Assembly (NCBI GenBank): GCA_964276095.1 | Contig: CAXYDR010000003.1 | Coordinates: 186,001-250,000 of the forward strand | Source of the DNA: GCA-2733415 sp964276095 | GTDB taxonomy: Bacteria; Bacteroidota; Bacteroidia; Flavobacteriales; Flavobacteriaceae | Direction: 5' to 3' | Length of the DNA: 64,000 bases | Shown here: positions 24,548 through 35,900 of the stretch, piece by piece | Position numbering within the stretch: the stretch's first letter is position 1 | How the letters are laid out: each line of letters starts with the position of its first letter | Made by a program: the position numbers and the translations under genes | The notes under the pieces: generated by a model | What the model was told of the DNA's origin: nothing | Database searches by the model: none | What the model saw: only the letters and a program-made list of their open reading frames with translations

Positions 24548-27500
24548 TTACATGTTTCTTCTATATTGTCCTCCAACTTCAAATAATGATTCTGTAATAG
24601 CTCCTAAAGAAGCAACCTTACATACTTCCATTAATTTATCGAAGATATTTTCATTATTTATTGCAGCAACTTGTAAATCTTTCAACATTGCTTCAGTATT
24701 ATGCATTTTATGCAAATCACCTAACATATCAATCTGATATTGTTTTTCTTCTTCAGTTGCACGAATAACCTCATCTGGAGTTACTGTTGGTGAACCATCT
24801 TTACTTAAAAAGGTATTTACACCAATAATTGGGAACTCACCGTTATGTTTTAAAGTTTCGTAATACAAACTTTCTTCTTGTATTTTAGAACGTTGGTACA
24901 TTGTTTCCATTGCTCCTAATACTCCTCCACGTTCCGTGATACGATCAAATTCTAATAATACAGCTTCTTCAACTAAATCAGTTAATTCTTCAATAATAAA
25001 AGAACCTTGAATAGGGTTTTCATTCTTCGTTAATCCTAATTCTTTATTGATAATCAATTGTATTGCCATTGCTCTACGAACAGATGCTTCTGTAGGTGTT
25101 GTAATAGCTTCGTCATACGCATTGGTATGTAATGAATTACAGTTGTCATAAATAGCGTACAATGCTTGTAAAGTTGTACGAATATCGTTGAAATCAATTT
25201 CCTGAGCATGTAATGAACGTCCAGAAGTTTGAATATGATACTTTAACATTTGAGCTCTTGGGTTAGCTCCGTATTTATACTTTAAAGCTTTCGCCCAAAT
25301 TTTACGTGCTACACGACCAATAACTGCATATTCTGGGTCGATACCATTAGAGAAGAAGAATGATAAGTTAGGTCCGAATTTATTAATATCCATTCCTCTA
25401 CTTAAATAGTACTCTACATAAGTAAATCCGTTAGACAATGTTAAGGCCAATTGTGTTACAGGATTTGCTCCTGCTTCTGCAATATGGTATCCTGATATAG
25501 ATACTGAATAGAAATTACGTACATTCTTTTCAATAAAGAATTCTTGTACATCTCCCATTAATCGCAATGCGAATTCTGTAGAGAAAATACAGGTGTTTTG
25601 TGCTTGATCTTCTTTTAAAATATCAGCTTGTACCGTTCCACGAACAGAACTTAAGGTATATACTTTTATTTCCTGATATACATCAGCAGGTAAGACCATG
25701 TCACCGGTTACACCTAATAAGAATAATCCTAATCCGTTATTCCCTTCGGGTAATTTCCCTTGGTATTGAGGACGAGCAACTCCTTTTGCTTTGTATATTT
25801 TTTCGATTTTTGCTGTAACTTCAGCTTCTAAACCGTTTTTCTTGATGTATTTTTCACATTGTTGATCAATGGCAGCATTCATAAAGAATCCTAACAACAT
25901 TGGTGCTGGACCATTAATTGTCATAGAAACCGACGTCATTGGATCGGCTAAATCAAAACCAGAATACAATTTCTTAGCATCATCTAAACAACAAATAGAA
26001 ACTCCTGCATTACCAATTTTACCATAAATATCTGGTCGCGTTCCTGGATCATTACCATACAAAGTAACCGAGTCAAAAGCAGTTGATAAACGTGCTGCTG
26101 GCATACCTGCACTTACATAATGAAAACGTTTGTTCGTACGTTCTGGTCCGCCTTCTCCAGCAAACATACGTGAAGGATCTTCTCCTACACGTTTAAACGG
26201 ATACAGTCCTGATGCATACGGGAATTCTCCTGGTACATTTTCCTGTAAACACCATATTAAAATATCTCCCCAAGCTGTATACTTTGGTAAAGCAACTTTA
26301 GCTATTTGAGTTTGAGATAATGATGGTGAATGCGTTTCTATTTTAATTACTTTATCACGAACTTTAAACTCATAAATAGGTTGTTTGTACTTATTTACTT
26401 TTTCATCCCAGCCAGTAATTACTTCCCAATTATAAGGATCTAAGTCCATTTTTACGCTGTCAAATTGAGCGACTAATAAACGTAAGAAATCTTTGTTTTC
26501 TTCAGATACTTCATTAATTGATTCACTATCGATTCCTGATTTATCTAAGGTTATTTTTCCTTCAACTACTGTTTCAATAGTTTTATAAATACCATATAAT
26601 CTTTGTGCTACTTCTTTTTGAGCTGATGCTTTAACATCATAACCTCTATTACTCTCTGCTATTTCAGATAAATAACGAACTCTACTTGGAGGTATTACAA
26701 ATATCTTTTCAGACATCTGTTTTGTTATTTCAAACTTAGAATTTAACTCTGCTCCAGACTGCGCTACCAATTTATCCATGATAGATTTGTACAGCGAGTT
26801 CATTCCTGGGTCATTAAACTGAGAGGCGATAGTACCAAATACTGGCATATCGTCCATATGCGTATCCCATAAATTGTTATTACGCATGTATTGCTTCTTC
26901 ACATCTCTCAATGCATCTAAAGCGCCACGTTTATCAAATTTGTTAATCGCCACTAAATCGGCGAAATCTAACATGTCAATTTTTTCTAACTGTGTAGCAG
27001 CTCCAAATTCTGGAGTCATTACATATAGCGAAGTATCTGAATGCTCAATAATTTCTGTATCAGATTGCCCAATACCAGAAGTTTCTAGGATGATTAAATC
27101 AAATTCAGCAGCTTTTAATACCTCAATTGCCTGACCTACATACTTAGATAATGCTAAATTCGATTGACGCGTTGCCAATGAACGCATATATACACGACTA
27201 TTATTAATAGCATTCATTCGAATACGATCTCCTAATAACGCTCCTCCTGTTTTACGTTTAGATGGATCAACAGAAATTAATCCGATTGTCTTTTCTGGGA
27301 AATCAATTAAAAATCGACGAACAAGTTCATCTACTAAAGACGATTTACCAGCTCCACCAGTTCCAGTAATTCCTAAAACCGGAGTTTTACTTTCTTTATT
27401 TATTTCTTTTATTTTATCTAAAGTGTCTTTTGCTACTTCAGGAAAGTTTTCAGCAGATGAAATTACTCGAGCAATTGCTCCAATTTCTTTATCCGCTAAA

Positions 27501-27970
27501 TGATTTATTTCATCATTTAATACATCACCAATTGCATAATCAGATTTTTCAACCAAATCATTAATCATTCCTTGTAACCCCATTTCACGTCCATCATCTG
27601 GAGCGTAAATACGAGTGATACCATAATCCATTAAATCTTTGATTTCCGTAGGAAGGATTACTCCTCCTCCTCCACCGAAGATTCTAATGTGTCCAGCGCC
27701 ACGTTCAACTAATAAGTCACGCATGTACTTAAAATACTCGTTATGACCACCTTGATATGATGTGATTGCAATAGCATTGGCATCTTCTTGAATAGCACAG
27801 TTTACTACCTCATCAACACTTCTATCATGACCCAAATGAATTACCTCAACTCCTGTTGTTTGAATAATTCTACGCATAATATTAATAGCTGCATCATGCC
27901 CATCAAATAAGGCTGCGGCAGTTACAATACGGATTTTATATTTTGGTTTGTATGGTGTTGCTTGTATCAT
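24548..27970 (-). CDS. icmF: Fused isobutyryl-CoA mutase IcmF (methylmalonyl-CoA mutase family)
   Basis: 1140-residue adenosylcobalamin enzyme with its own G-protein chaperone. The order of domains is: B12-binding at the N-terminus (about 15-140, with the lower-ligand His25 in LFDGHDAAIN); a MeaB-like GTPase (about 190-430, P-loop GTGGAGKS at 203-210, NKFDKRG specificity motif); a linker; then the mutase barrel (about 560-1140; AFDSVTLYGNDPGTRPDIYG). This order, with the B12 domain first and the GTPase in the middle, defines IcmF and distinguishes it from the MutA/MutB pair. It isomerises isobutyryl-CoA and n-butyryl-CoA, and in some bacteria isovaleryl- and pivalyl-CoA. It is a single-gene unit divergent from the ATP-grasp gene. 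Confidence 0.93.
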   Translation of the reverse strand: MIQATPYKPKYKIRIVTAAALFDGHDAAINIMRRIIQTTGVEVIHLGHDRSVDEVVNCAIQEDANAIAITSYQGGHNEYFKYMRDLLVERGAGHIRIFGGGGGVILPTEIKDLMDYGITRIYAPDDGREMGLQGMINDLVEKSDYAIGDVLNDEINHLADKEIGAIARVISSAENFPEVAKDTLDKIKEINKESKTPVLGITGTGGAGKSSLVDELVRRFLIDFPEKTIGLISVDPSKRKTGGALLGDRIRMNAINNSRVYMRSLATRQSNLALSKYVGQAIEVLKAAEFDLIILETSGIGQSDTEIIEHSDTSLYVMTPEFGAATQLEKIDMLDFADLVAINKFDKRGALDALRDVKKQYMRNNNLWDTHMDDMPVFGTIASQFNDPGMNSLYKSIMDKLVAQSGAELNSKFEITKQMSEKIFVIPPSRVRYLSEIAESNRGYDVKASAQKEVAQRLYGIYKTIETVVEGKITLDKSGIDSESINEVSEENKDFLRLLVAQFDSVKMDLDPYNWEVITGWDEKVNKYKQPIYEFKVRDKVIKIETHSPSLSQTQIAKVALPKYTAWGDILIWCLQENVPGEFPYASGLYPFKRVGEDPSRMFAGEGGPERTNKRFHYVSAGMPAARLSTAFDSVTLYGNDPGTRPDIYGKIGNAGVSICCLDDAKKLYSGFDLADPMTSVSMTINGPAPMLLGFFMNAAIDQQCEKYIKKNGLEAEVTAKIEKIYKAKGVARPQYQGKLPEGNNGLGLFLLGVTGDMVLPADVYQEIKVYTLSSVRGTVQADILKEDQAQNTCIFSTEFALRLMGDVQEFFIEKNVRNFYSVSISGYHIAEAGANPVTQLALTLSNGFTYVEYYLSRGMDINKFGPNLSFFFSNGIDPEYAVIGRVARKIWAKALKYKYGANPRAQMLKYHIQTSGRSLHAQEIDFNDIRTTLQALYAIYDNCNSLHTNAYDEAITTPTEASVRRAMAIQLIINKELGLTKNENPIQGSFIIEELTDLVEEAVLLEFDRITERGGVLGAMETMYQRSKIQEESLYYETLKHNGEFPIIGVNTFLSKDGSPTVTPDEVIRATEEEKQYQIDMLGDLHKMHNTEAMLKDLQVAAINNENIFDKLMEVCKVASLGAITESLFEVGGQYRRNM

Positions 27971-28104
27971 GTGTAATAAATCTTGTGTTTATGGCTCGCA
28001 ATTTACGGAATTATTAAAAAAATTCAAGTACAATTATCAAGTATATAATTAGCCCATAAATTCGACGTCTTTTTTTATCTTTACGAGTACTTAAAGAAAC
28101 ACTT

Positions 28105-29007
28105 ATGAAGGCCATAGATATTGTTATACTTACAGAAGATAGATATGTAAATCCTGCTGTTATTAATGAATATAATAAAAATATATTATTAGAAGATCAG
28201 CTTGTTTTTGATGCCATAAAAAAAGAAGGTTTAAACGTTGAACGAAAGAGCTGGAGTAATCCAGATTTCGATTGGGAGACAACAAAATATATCATCTTTA
28301 GAACAACGTGGGATTACTTTGATCGTTATGAAGAGTTTAGTAAATGGTTAAAAGTTGTTAGCACAAAAACAACTCTGCTAAACTCTGCTAATATTATTCA
28401 TTGGAATATTGACAAACATTATTTGATTGACTTAAAAGAAAAAGGAGTGCATATTTGTGAGTCTTATTTTATAGAAAAAGGGATAACTACTACTCTAGCA
28501 GAATTACATAAACAACTAGGATGGGAGAAAACAGTTTTAAAACCGTGCATATCTGGTTCTGCACGACATACCTATAAGTTAGAATTAGCTGTACTTGAAA
28601 AGCACGAAGCTATTTTTCAAGAACTTATTTCTAATGAAGCAATGATGTTACAGCCATTTCAAGAGAATATAATTACTCAAGGAGAATATTCATTTGTTTT
28701 AATTAATGGAAAATATACACATGCTGTACTAAAAGTAGCCAAACCTGGTGATTTCAGAGTTCAAGATGATTTTGGAGGAACAGTACACAATCATAACGCT
28801 ACCAAGGAGGAAATTTCTTTCGCTGAAAATGCAGTAAAAGCTTGTATTGAAAAACCTATGTATGCGAGAGTTGATGTTATAATTGACAACAATAACAAAT
28901 TAGCTATCTCGGAAATAGAATTAATTGAGCCTGAGTTATGGTTTAGAAAGCATCATGATGCAGCTACTTTATTAGCTAGAGCTATTAAAAAACTAATATC
29001 TACCTAA
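28105..29007 (+). CDS. ATP-grasp domain protein
   Basis: 300 residues, cytoplasmic. The N-terminal half (WDYFDRYEEFSKWL, followed by HWNIDKHYLIDLKEKG) and the ATP-grasp part (TVLKPCISGSARHTYKL, then MYARVDVIIDNNNKLAISEIELIEPELWF) match the RimK/glutathione-synthetase-like group, with acidic Mg ligands in the EIELIEPEL segment. ATP-grasp enzymes ligate a carboxylate to an amine or thiol; this subgroup has no assigned substrate here, and resembles the DcsG-type proteins. A TATCTTTA box (about 28075) precedes it. uvrA follows 67 bases later with its own promoter box. Confidence 0.78.
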   Translation: MKAIDIVILTEDRYVNPAVINEYNKNILLEDQLVFDAIKKEGLNVERKSWSNPDFDWETTKYIIFRTTWDYFDRYEEFSKWLKVVSTKTTLLNSANIIHWNIDKHYLIDLKEKGVHICESYFIEKGITTTLAELHKQLGWEKTVLKPCISGSARHTYKLELAVLEKHEAIFQELISNEAMMLQPFQENIITQGEYSFVLINGKYTHAVLKVAKPGDFRVQDDFGGTVHNHNATKEEISFAENAVKACIEKPMYARVDVIIDNNNKLAISEIELIEPELWFRKHHDAATLLARAIKKLIST

Positions 29008-29030
29008 TAGCCTATATGCTTTGAAATTAG

Positions 29031-29038
29031 TAACTTTG
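29031..29038 (+). promoter_or_regulatory. Putative uvrA promoter (-7 box)
   Basis: TAACTTTG matches TAnnTTTG 36 bases before the uvrA start. No TTG lies at the right distance. Confidence 0.45.
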
Positions 29039-29074
29039 CTTCTTGCTTAAATTTTAGATTAGCAATTAATAAGT

Positions 29075-31906
29075 ATGTCAAAGACACAAGAATATATAGA
29101 GGTTCAAGGAGCAAGAGCTCATAACCTTAAAAACATCGATATAAAAATTCCACGTGAACAACTGGTCGTGATTACTGGTTTATCTGGTTCTGGAAAGTCA
29201 TCTTTAGCTTTTGATACTATTTATGCTGAAGGACAACGACGATATATTGAAACGTTTTCTGCGTATGCACGTCAGTTTTTAGGAGGATTGGAACGTCCAG
29301 ATGTTGATAAAATTGATGGTCTTTCTCCAGTTATTGCTATTGAACAGAAAACAACTAGTAAAAGTCCTCGATCAACAGTAGGTACCATTACAGAAATATA
29401 TGATTTCTTACGTTTGCTTTATGCTCGTGCATCAGACGCTCATAGTTATGTAACTGGTAAAAAAATGGTTAGCTATTCAGATGAACAAATTAAAAACCTC
29501 ATCCTTACAGATTATTTAAACAAGAAAATTGTAGTACTATCTCCTGTTATAAAATCGAGAAAAGGACACTATCGTGAGCTTTTTGAAAACATTGCTAAGC
29601 AAGGCTTTACTAAAGTAAGAGTTGATGGAGAAATTCTTGACATTACTAAGGGAATGAAATTAGATAGATATAAAACTCATGACATTGAAATTGTTATCGA
29701 TCGACTTAAAATTTCTGATGATGTAGATAATGACAAACGTTTAACAGAAACTATCAATACAGCCATGTATCATGGTGAAAATGTATTGATGATTATAGAA
29801 CATAATACAACGGAAGCAAGATACTTTTCAAGAGATTTAATGTGTCCTGAATCTGGTATTTCGTACCCTAATCCTGAGCCAAATTCATTCTCTTTTAACT
29901 CCCCAAAAGGAGCTTGTAATAACTGTAATGGTATTGGTAAATTATATGAAGTTGCCGTAGATAAAATAATTCCAGATGATAAAAAATCTATTGCTAATGG
30001 AGGTATTGCTCCAGTAGGAGAAGAAAAAAACTCATGGATGTTCAAGCAATTAGAAACTATTGCGGAACGTTATAATTTTAAATTAACTGATTCAATTAAA
30101 AAAATTCCTAAAGAAGCTTTAGAAATTATTCTTCATGGTGGAAATGAACAGTTTGAAGTACAGTCTAAAAACTTAGGTGTTACTAGAAATTATAAAATCG
30201 ATTTTGAAGGTATTGTTGCCTTTATAAACTCTCAATATAATGATAGTAGTTCTACCTCTATAAAAAGGTGGGCAAAAGAATATATGAATCATAATGACTG
30301 TTCCGTTTGTAATGGAAGTCGTTTAAAGAAGGAATCGTTGCATTTTAAAGTTAATGAGAAAAATATTTCTGAATTAGCAAAAATGGATGTTGTTGATTTA
30401 ATAACATGGATAAAGGACTTAGACAATCATTTATCTGAAAAACAACAAAAAATAGCTTCTGAAGTTATTAAAGAAATTAGTACACGTTTACAATTTTTAT
30501 TAGATGTAGGTTTAGATTATTTAGCTTTGGACAGAAGTTCAAAAACCCTATCTGGTGGAGAAGCACAACGTATTCGTTTAGCTACACAAATTGGATCACA
30601 ATTAGTAGGTGTATTATATATACTTGATGAGCCAAGTATTGGTTTACATCAACGAGACAACGAAAAATTAATCAATTCATTAACACAGTTAAGAGACATT
30701 GGTAATTCAGTATTGGTTGTTGAACATGATAAAGACATGATTGAACAAGCCGATTATGTAATTGATATTGGTCCATTTGCTGGAAAAAATGGAGGAGAAA
30801 TAATTTCTCAAGGAACACCAAAAGAATTATTAAGCGGAAGCACATTAACTGCTGAATACCTAAATGGTAAAAAAGAAATAGCAGTACCAGAAAAGCGTAG
30901 AAAAGGTAATGGTGAAAAATTAACTTTATCTGGTGCCACTGGTAATAATTTAAAAAATGTAACTATAGATATCCCATTAGGGAAACTAGTTTGTGTTACT
31001 GGTGTTTCTGGTAGTGGAAAATCTACATTAATAAATGAAACATTATACCCAATTTTAAATGCTCATTTTTTCAATGCCGTTAAAAAGCCGATGCCTTATA
31101 AGAAAATAAAAGGTTTAGAGCATATTGATAAGGTTATTGATATTAATCAGAGCCCTATTGGGAGAACTCCACGTTCAAATCCAGCTACATATACAGGTGT
31201 ATTTAGTGAGATAAGAAGTTTATTCACTAAAACTAGTGAAGCAGCTATCCGTGGTTACAAACCAGGACGCTTTAGTTTTAATGTAAAAGGTGGTCGTTGT
31301 GAAACTTGTCAAGGTGGTGGTTTACGTGTGATAGAAATGAATTTTCTGCCAGATGTTTATGTGGAATGTGAAACATGCCAAGGAAAACGATTTAATAGAG
31401 AGACATTAGAAATACGATATAAAGGAAAAACAATTTCTGATGTACTGAATATGACTATCAATGAAAGTGTTGATTTCTTCGAAAACATACCAAAAATATA
31501 CCGTAAATTAAAAACCATTAAAGATGTTGGTTTAGGATACATTACTCTAGGGCAGCAAAGCACAACACTTTCTGGTGGTGAAGCACAACGTGTTAAATTA
31601 GCTACAGAACTTTCTAAAAGAGATACTGGAAAAACATTTTATATTCTAGATGAACCCACAACTGGATTACATTTTGAAGATATCAGAGTACTAATGAATG
31701 TGATAAACAAATTAGTTGATAAAGGAAACTCTGTGTTAATAATTGAACATAATTTGGATGTTGTAAAACTAGCTGACTATATTATTGATGTAGGACCTGA
31801 AGGAGGAAAAAATGGAGGGAAAATATTAGCAAAAGGAACCCCTGAAGAAATCATTAAAACTAAAAATAGTTATACTGCTAAATACCTAAAAAAGGAACTA
31901 AAATAG
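29075..31906 (+). CDS. uvrA: Excinuclease ABC subunit A
   Basis: Damage-recognition subunit of nucleotide excision repair, 943 residues. It has two ABC ATPase modules: the first Walker A is GLSGSGKSS (35-43), the second GVSGSGKST (about 643-651), each with an LSGGEAQR signature. The insertion domains carry zinc-binding CxxC pairs (CNNCNG, CSVCNG, CETCQGGG, CETCQGKR). LDEPSIGLHQRDN and LDEPTTGLHFED are the Walker B/D-loop regions. It is full length with no anomaly. A weak hairpin follows but no convincing terminator. Confidence 0.97.
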   Translation: MSKTQEYIEVQGARAHNLKNIDIKIPREQLVVITGLSGSGKSSLAFDTIYAEGQRRYIETFSAYARQFLGGLERPDVDKIDGLSPVIAIEQKTTSKSPRSTVGTITEIYDFLRLLYARASDAHSYVTGKKMVSYSDEQIKNLILTDYLNKKIVVLSPVIKSRKGHYRELFENIAKQGFTKVRVDGEILDITKGMKLDRYKTHDIEIVIDRLKISDDVDNDKRLTETINTAMYHGENVLMIIEHNTTEARYFSRDLMCPESGISYPNPEPNSFSFNSPKGACNNCNGIGKLYEVAVDKIIPDDKKSIANGGIAPVGEEKNSWMFKQLETIAERYNFKLTDSIKKIPKEALEIILHGGNEQFEVQSKNLGVTRNYKIDFEGIVAFINSQYNDSSSTSIKRWAKEYMNHNDCSVCNGSRLKKESLHFKVNEKNISELAKMDVVDLITWIKDLDNHLSEKQQKIASEVIKEISTRLQFLLDVGLDYLALDRSSKTLSGGEAQRIRLATQIGSQLVGVLYILDEPSIGLHQRDNEKLINSLTQLRDIGNSVLVVEHDKDMIEQADYVIDIGPFAGKNGGEIISQGTPKELLSGSTLTAEYLNGKKEIAVPEKRRKGNGEKLTLSGATGNNLKNVTIDIPLGKLVCVTGVSGSGKSTLINETLYPILNAHFFNAVKKPMPYKKIKGLEHIDKVIDINQSPIGRTPRSNPATYTGVFSEIRSLFTKTSEAAIRGYKPGRFSFNVKGGRCETCQGGGLRVIEMNFLPDVYVECETCQGKRFNRETLEIRYKGKTISDVLNMTINESVDFFENIPKIYRKLKTIKDVGLGYITLGQQSTTLSGGEAQRVKLATELSKRDTGKTFYILDEPTTGLHFEDIRVLMNVINKLVDKGNSVLIIEHNLDVVKLADYIIDVGPEGGKNGGKILAKGTPEEIIKTKNSYTAKYLKKELK

Positions 31907-31946
31907 TTTTTTACGCTTCAAAATTAGCGTAATTCATAAAAAAGAG

Positions 31947-31954
31947 TACTTTTG
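31947..31954 (+). promoter_or_regulatory. Putative promoter -7 box of the LOG gene
   Basis: TACTTTTG is a perfect TAnnTTTG match, 37 bases before the ATG at 31992. Confidence 0.5.
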
Positions 31955-31991
31955 ATAGGTTTGAAAAAAATAATCAGTAAATATACTTAAT

Positions 31992-32681
31992 ATGGGAAAA
32001 GAACAATTAAATAGAACCTGGAACGAAATAAGAACTAACGATTCATGGGCTATTTTTAAAATAATGAGTGAATTCGTAAACGGATTCGAAAAAATGAGTA
32101 AAATTGGTCCTTCAGTATCTATTTTTGGATCAGCACGTACCAAACCAGGAGATAAGTATTATGAGCTTGCTGTTGCAGTGGCGAATAAAATAGTAGAACA
32201 TGGTTACGGGGTAATTACTGGTGGTGGACCAGGAATTATGGAAGCAGGTAACAAAGGTGCTCATTTAGGAGGAGGAACTTCTGTAGGCCTTAATATTGAA
32301 CTACCTTTTGAACAACATGATAATCCGTATATTGATGCAGATAAATGTATTGATCATGATTACTTTTTTGTTAGAAAAGTAATGTTTGTAAAATATTCAC
32401 AAGGTTTTGTAGTAATGCCTGGAGGTTTTGGAACTTTAGATGAATTATTCGAAGCTATTACATTAATACAAACTAAAAAAATTGAAAAGTTCCCTATTAT
32501 ACTTGTAGGTACTGAATACTGGTCAGGATTAATGGACTGGGTTAAAGCTACTATGGTTGAAACTTATAAAACAGTTAGTCCTGAAGATTTAGATTTAATT
32601 GATATAGTTGACACAGAAGATGAAGTTATAAATATCTTAGATAATTTCTACAGAAAGTACGCGCTAAGTCCGAATTTCTAA
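31992..32681 (+). CDS. LOG family protein (TIGR00730, nucleotide 5'-monophosphate phosphoribohydrolase-like)
   Basis: 229 residues, Rossmann-like fold. The family motif PGGFGTLDE at about 143-151 and GGGPGIMEAGNKGA (about 77-90) are those of LOG/YgdH-type enzymes, which hydrolyse the glycosidic bond of nucleoside monophosphates or cytokinin ribotides. In bacteria without plant contact the likely role is nucleotide salvage or house-cleaning. The catalytic Arg/Glu region (FVRKVMFVKYSQGFVVMPGG) is present. It is a single-gene unit ending in an unusually long hairpin. Confidence 0.9.
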   Translation: MGKEQLNRTWNEIRTNDSWAIFKIMSEFVNGFEKMSKIGPSVSIFGSARTKPGDKYYELAVAVANKIVEHGYGVITGGGPGIMEAGNKGAHLGGGTSVGLNIELPFEQHDNPYIDADKCIDHDYFFVRKVMFVKYSQGFVVMPGGFGTLDELFEAITLIQTKKIEKFPIILVGTEYWSGLMDWVKATMVETYKTVSPEDLDLIDIVDTEDEVINILDNFYRKYALSPNF

Positions 32682-32724
32682 GCCGATTAACAGACAATAG
32701 CAAACCAGAAAAGGTTTATCAAAT

Positions 32725-32788
32725 TAAAAGAACATCCTTGTTTATACCAGTCTTATTAATGGCTGGTATAAACAAGGATGTTCTTTTA
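32725..32788 (+). terminator. Long perfect hairpin after the LOG gene
   Basis: A perfect 26-base inverted repeat, TAAAAGAACATCCTTG with TTTATACCAG and its complement, separated by a 12-base loop. It ends in TTCTTTTA, so it can terminate, but the stem is about twice the length of the other terminators in this window. Confidence 0.75.
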
Positions 32789-32923
32789 TAGGCTTTTAAT
32801 GACACTTCCTCTAAAAAATAGTATTTCATGATTGCTCATAAAAATATTTCGTATATTATTGCACCTTGAATTTTTTAACCAATTAACAAAGGTTAATATA
32901 TTATTAACTATATCCCCAAGATC

Positions 32924-35900
32924 ATGTTAAAAAAACTTAGCTACTTTTTAGTACTCTTTTCCTGTTTGTCATTTTCTCAAACTATTACAGTTGACGATAC
33001 TAGTTATTCCGAAACACAGTTAGCAAACCTATTACTAAATGGCTCGTGTGTTGACCCTACTAATGCTTCTTATTCAGATGCTTTGTCAGTAGCTCAATTT
33101 GATGGAAATGGTTCAACTTTCCCGCTAACGGAAGGAATTATTATACGTACTGGTATAGCTAAACATACTGAAGGTATTTACACTGGCTTAAACATGAGTA
33201 GTCAAGTTAACAGTAATAGTGATCCAGACTTACAAACTATTAGTAATAGTACCGGACAAACCGATCCTGTTTCGGACACTGCTTTTTTACAATTTAATTT
33301 TGTGCCAATTTCAAGTGATTTTAGTTTTAATTTCGTTTTTGCTTCAAACGAATACGGACAATGGCAATGTGGGTTTTCTGATGTATTTGCTTTCTTATTA
33401 ACAGATAGCTCAGGAACAACTACAAATCTTGCAATCATTCCTGGAACTACCGACCCTATAACAGTTTCAACTATTAGAGATAATACATACAATAGCGGAT
33501 GTACTTCTGAAAACGCTAGCTTATTTAGCACTTACAATGTTGACACCCCTGCAAGTTCTACTTTAAACATGCGTGGACATACTTCTGTATTAAACGCTTC
33601 CTCTACACTAACACCTGGAGAAACCTATACAATACGCTTAGCGATTGCTGACTATAAAAACTCAACCTTTGATTCTGCTGTATTTATTGATACAGGATCA
33701 TTTACTACAGAAATTGATTTAGGAGAAAATACTACTATGTGTGCTGGAAACAGTATCGATTTAACCACTGGCTTAGATGAAGCTGACTTTAGTCATTCAT
33801 GGACCTTAGATGGGAATCCTGTTGTTCCTAGTGAAACAAGTAATACACTAACTGCTACACAATTTGGAACTTACGGTGTTATTGCTATCAAAAATGGTAC
33901 TGCATGTCAAATACCAGGGACAATTACAATTACTGATTTAGTTATAGGCACTCCTGTTGACCTAACAATTTGTAATGATGGTTCAACATCATACACTTAT
34001 AACTTAAACACTAATGATGAAGTTGCTTTAGGTATTGACCCTGATAATTATGATCTTATTTATTATGCATCAGCACAAGCAATTATTGATAACACACCAA
34101 TTACAACTAATATTACCAGTTATCCAGTATTAGAGGCAGACCTTCCAGCCACAATTTTTATTAAAATTTTCAACAACCAAACAGGACAATTTTGTGATGT
34201 TGAATTACCATTTCAATTAACAACAAGCGCATCGCCGGTTGCCACACAACCAAACGACATTTCAGTTTGCGAAAGTACAACTACCACTACTGTTGATTTA
34301 ACAACTCAAGATAGCGATGTATTAAACGGCCTTAACTCCGCAAATTTTATTATTACTTATTATGCTTCACAAGCAGACTTGGATAATCAAAACCCAATAG
34401 GAAACAACATTGATATTCTTTCAGGAAGCGCTACTCAAGAAATTTTTGTATTGATGACAAGCAGCAGTAATGTAAATTGTTTTGACACTACATCTTTCAA
34501 CATTACTATAAACCCACTACCAGAAGTTGCTACCTTAGCTAACGTATTGGACTGTACTGAGTACACTTTACCTCCTATTCCTGATGTAAATGGTGATGGA
34601 ATTCCAGATGGGAATTATTATGATGCAACAGATGGACCTAACGGAACAGGGACTCAATTATCCGTTGGTGATTTAATTGAAGAAGGAGGAATAGTATATA
34701 TCCATATTGGCCCAGATGCTAACGGATGCTATAATGAATCTAGCTTCACACTAACTTTTATTGATGAATATGAACCTGACTTATACAATTGTAATGAGTT
34801 TGTAATACCATCATTTCCTCCTGGGAATTTCTTTAGTGCTTCTGGTGGTAACGGAACATTATTAGCTACTGGAGCTTCATATAACTCTGCTACAATTCCT
34901 AGTTTTATATATTATTATGCAGAACTTACAGACCCTGTAACAGGAATAACTTCTGTATGTATGGATGAGGAATATAATATTACGGTTTACGATTTACCAC
35001 TAGTTGATACATTATCAGATGTTGTCACTTGTGTTAGTTATACATTAGAGCCTCTAACTAATGGCGCATACTACAACAGTCCTAACGGTCTAGATCCAAT
35101 AACAAACTTAACTTTAATGAGTTCACAAACTGTATATATTTTTAATACCGAAACTCATAACTTCACAAATACTGATGGCACACCTAATAGCATTACCTGC
35201 TCAAGCCCTAATAGTTCATTTGAAGTTACAATAATTAACGAACCAGCAGATGTTTCGGCATGTGACACTTATACATTACCAATACTTGAGCAAGGAGGGT
35301 ATTTTGAAGGACCAAATGGAACTGGAAACAATATAGCTGCAGGAACGGAATTTATTTATGATGCTGCTTCTCCAGTAAATAACAGCTATGATATTTATGT
35401 CCATACCGTAACTACACCTACAGTTCCTCCCGTAGCAAATTGTTCGGACAACTACATGTTTACACTAACGGTTAATGTTACTCCAGAAGTAGATAGCTTA
35501 GGAGATGTAAACAATGAAATTAAAAATTGTGTTAATGACCCATATATACTACCAGCACCCACAAACGGGGCTTATTTTGACGGACCAGGTGGCCCAATTA
35601 TGGCTAATTCAATTGCACCTTTAACAGCCATTAACACAGTAGGTTTTCATACTATTTACATCTATAATGAAGTAAATGGATGTCCTGCGGAAAGTAGTTT
35701 CACAGTTGAAATCAGAGACCTTCCTTTAGTAGATAACTTTACTGATGTTTACGAGTGTGAGCCTTATGAATTACCTGCTTTAACTAATGGTAATTATTTT
35801 AACGCTCCTGGCGGAGTAAATGACCCACTCCTTGATATTTATCAAGCTGGAGGTAATCCAATTGGTGAAACTATACAACCAGGAACAATCTCGAATGAAG

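Noticed and set aside
31911..31932. Terminator after uvrA
   Set aside because: The stem TTACGCT/AGCGTAA is only seven base pairs and is not followed by a T-run on the plus strand.
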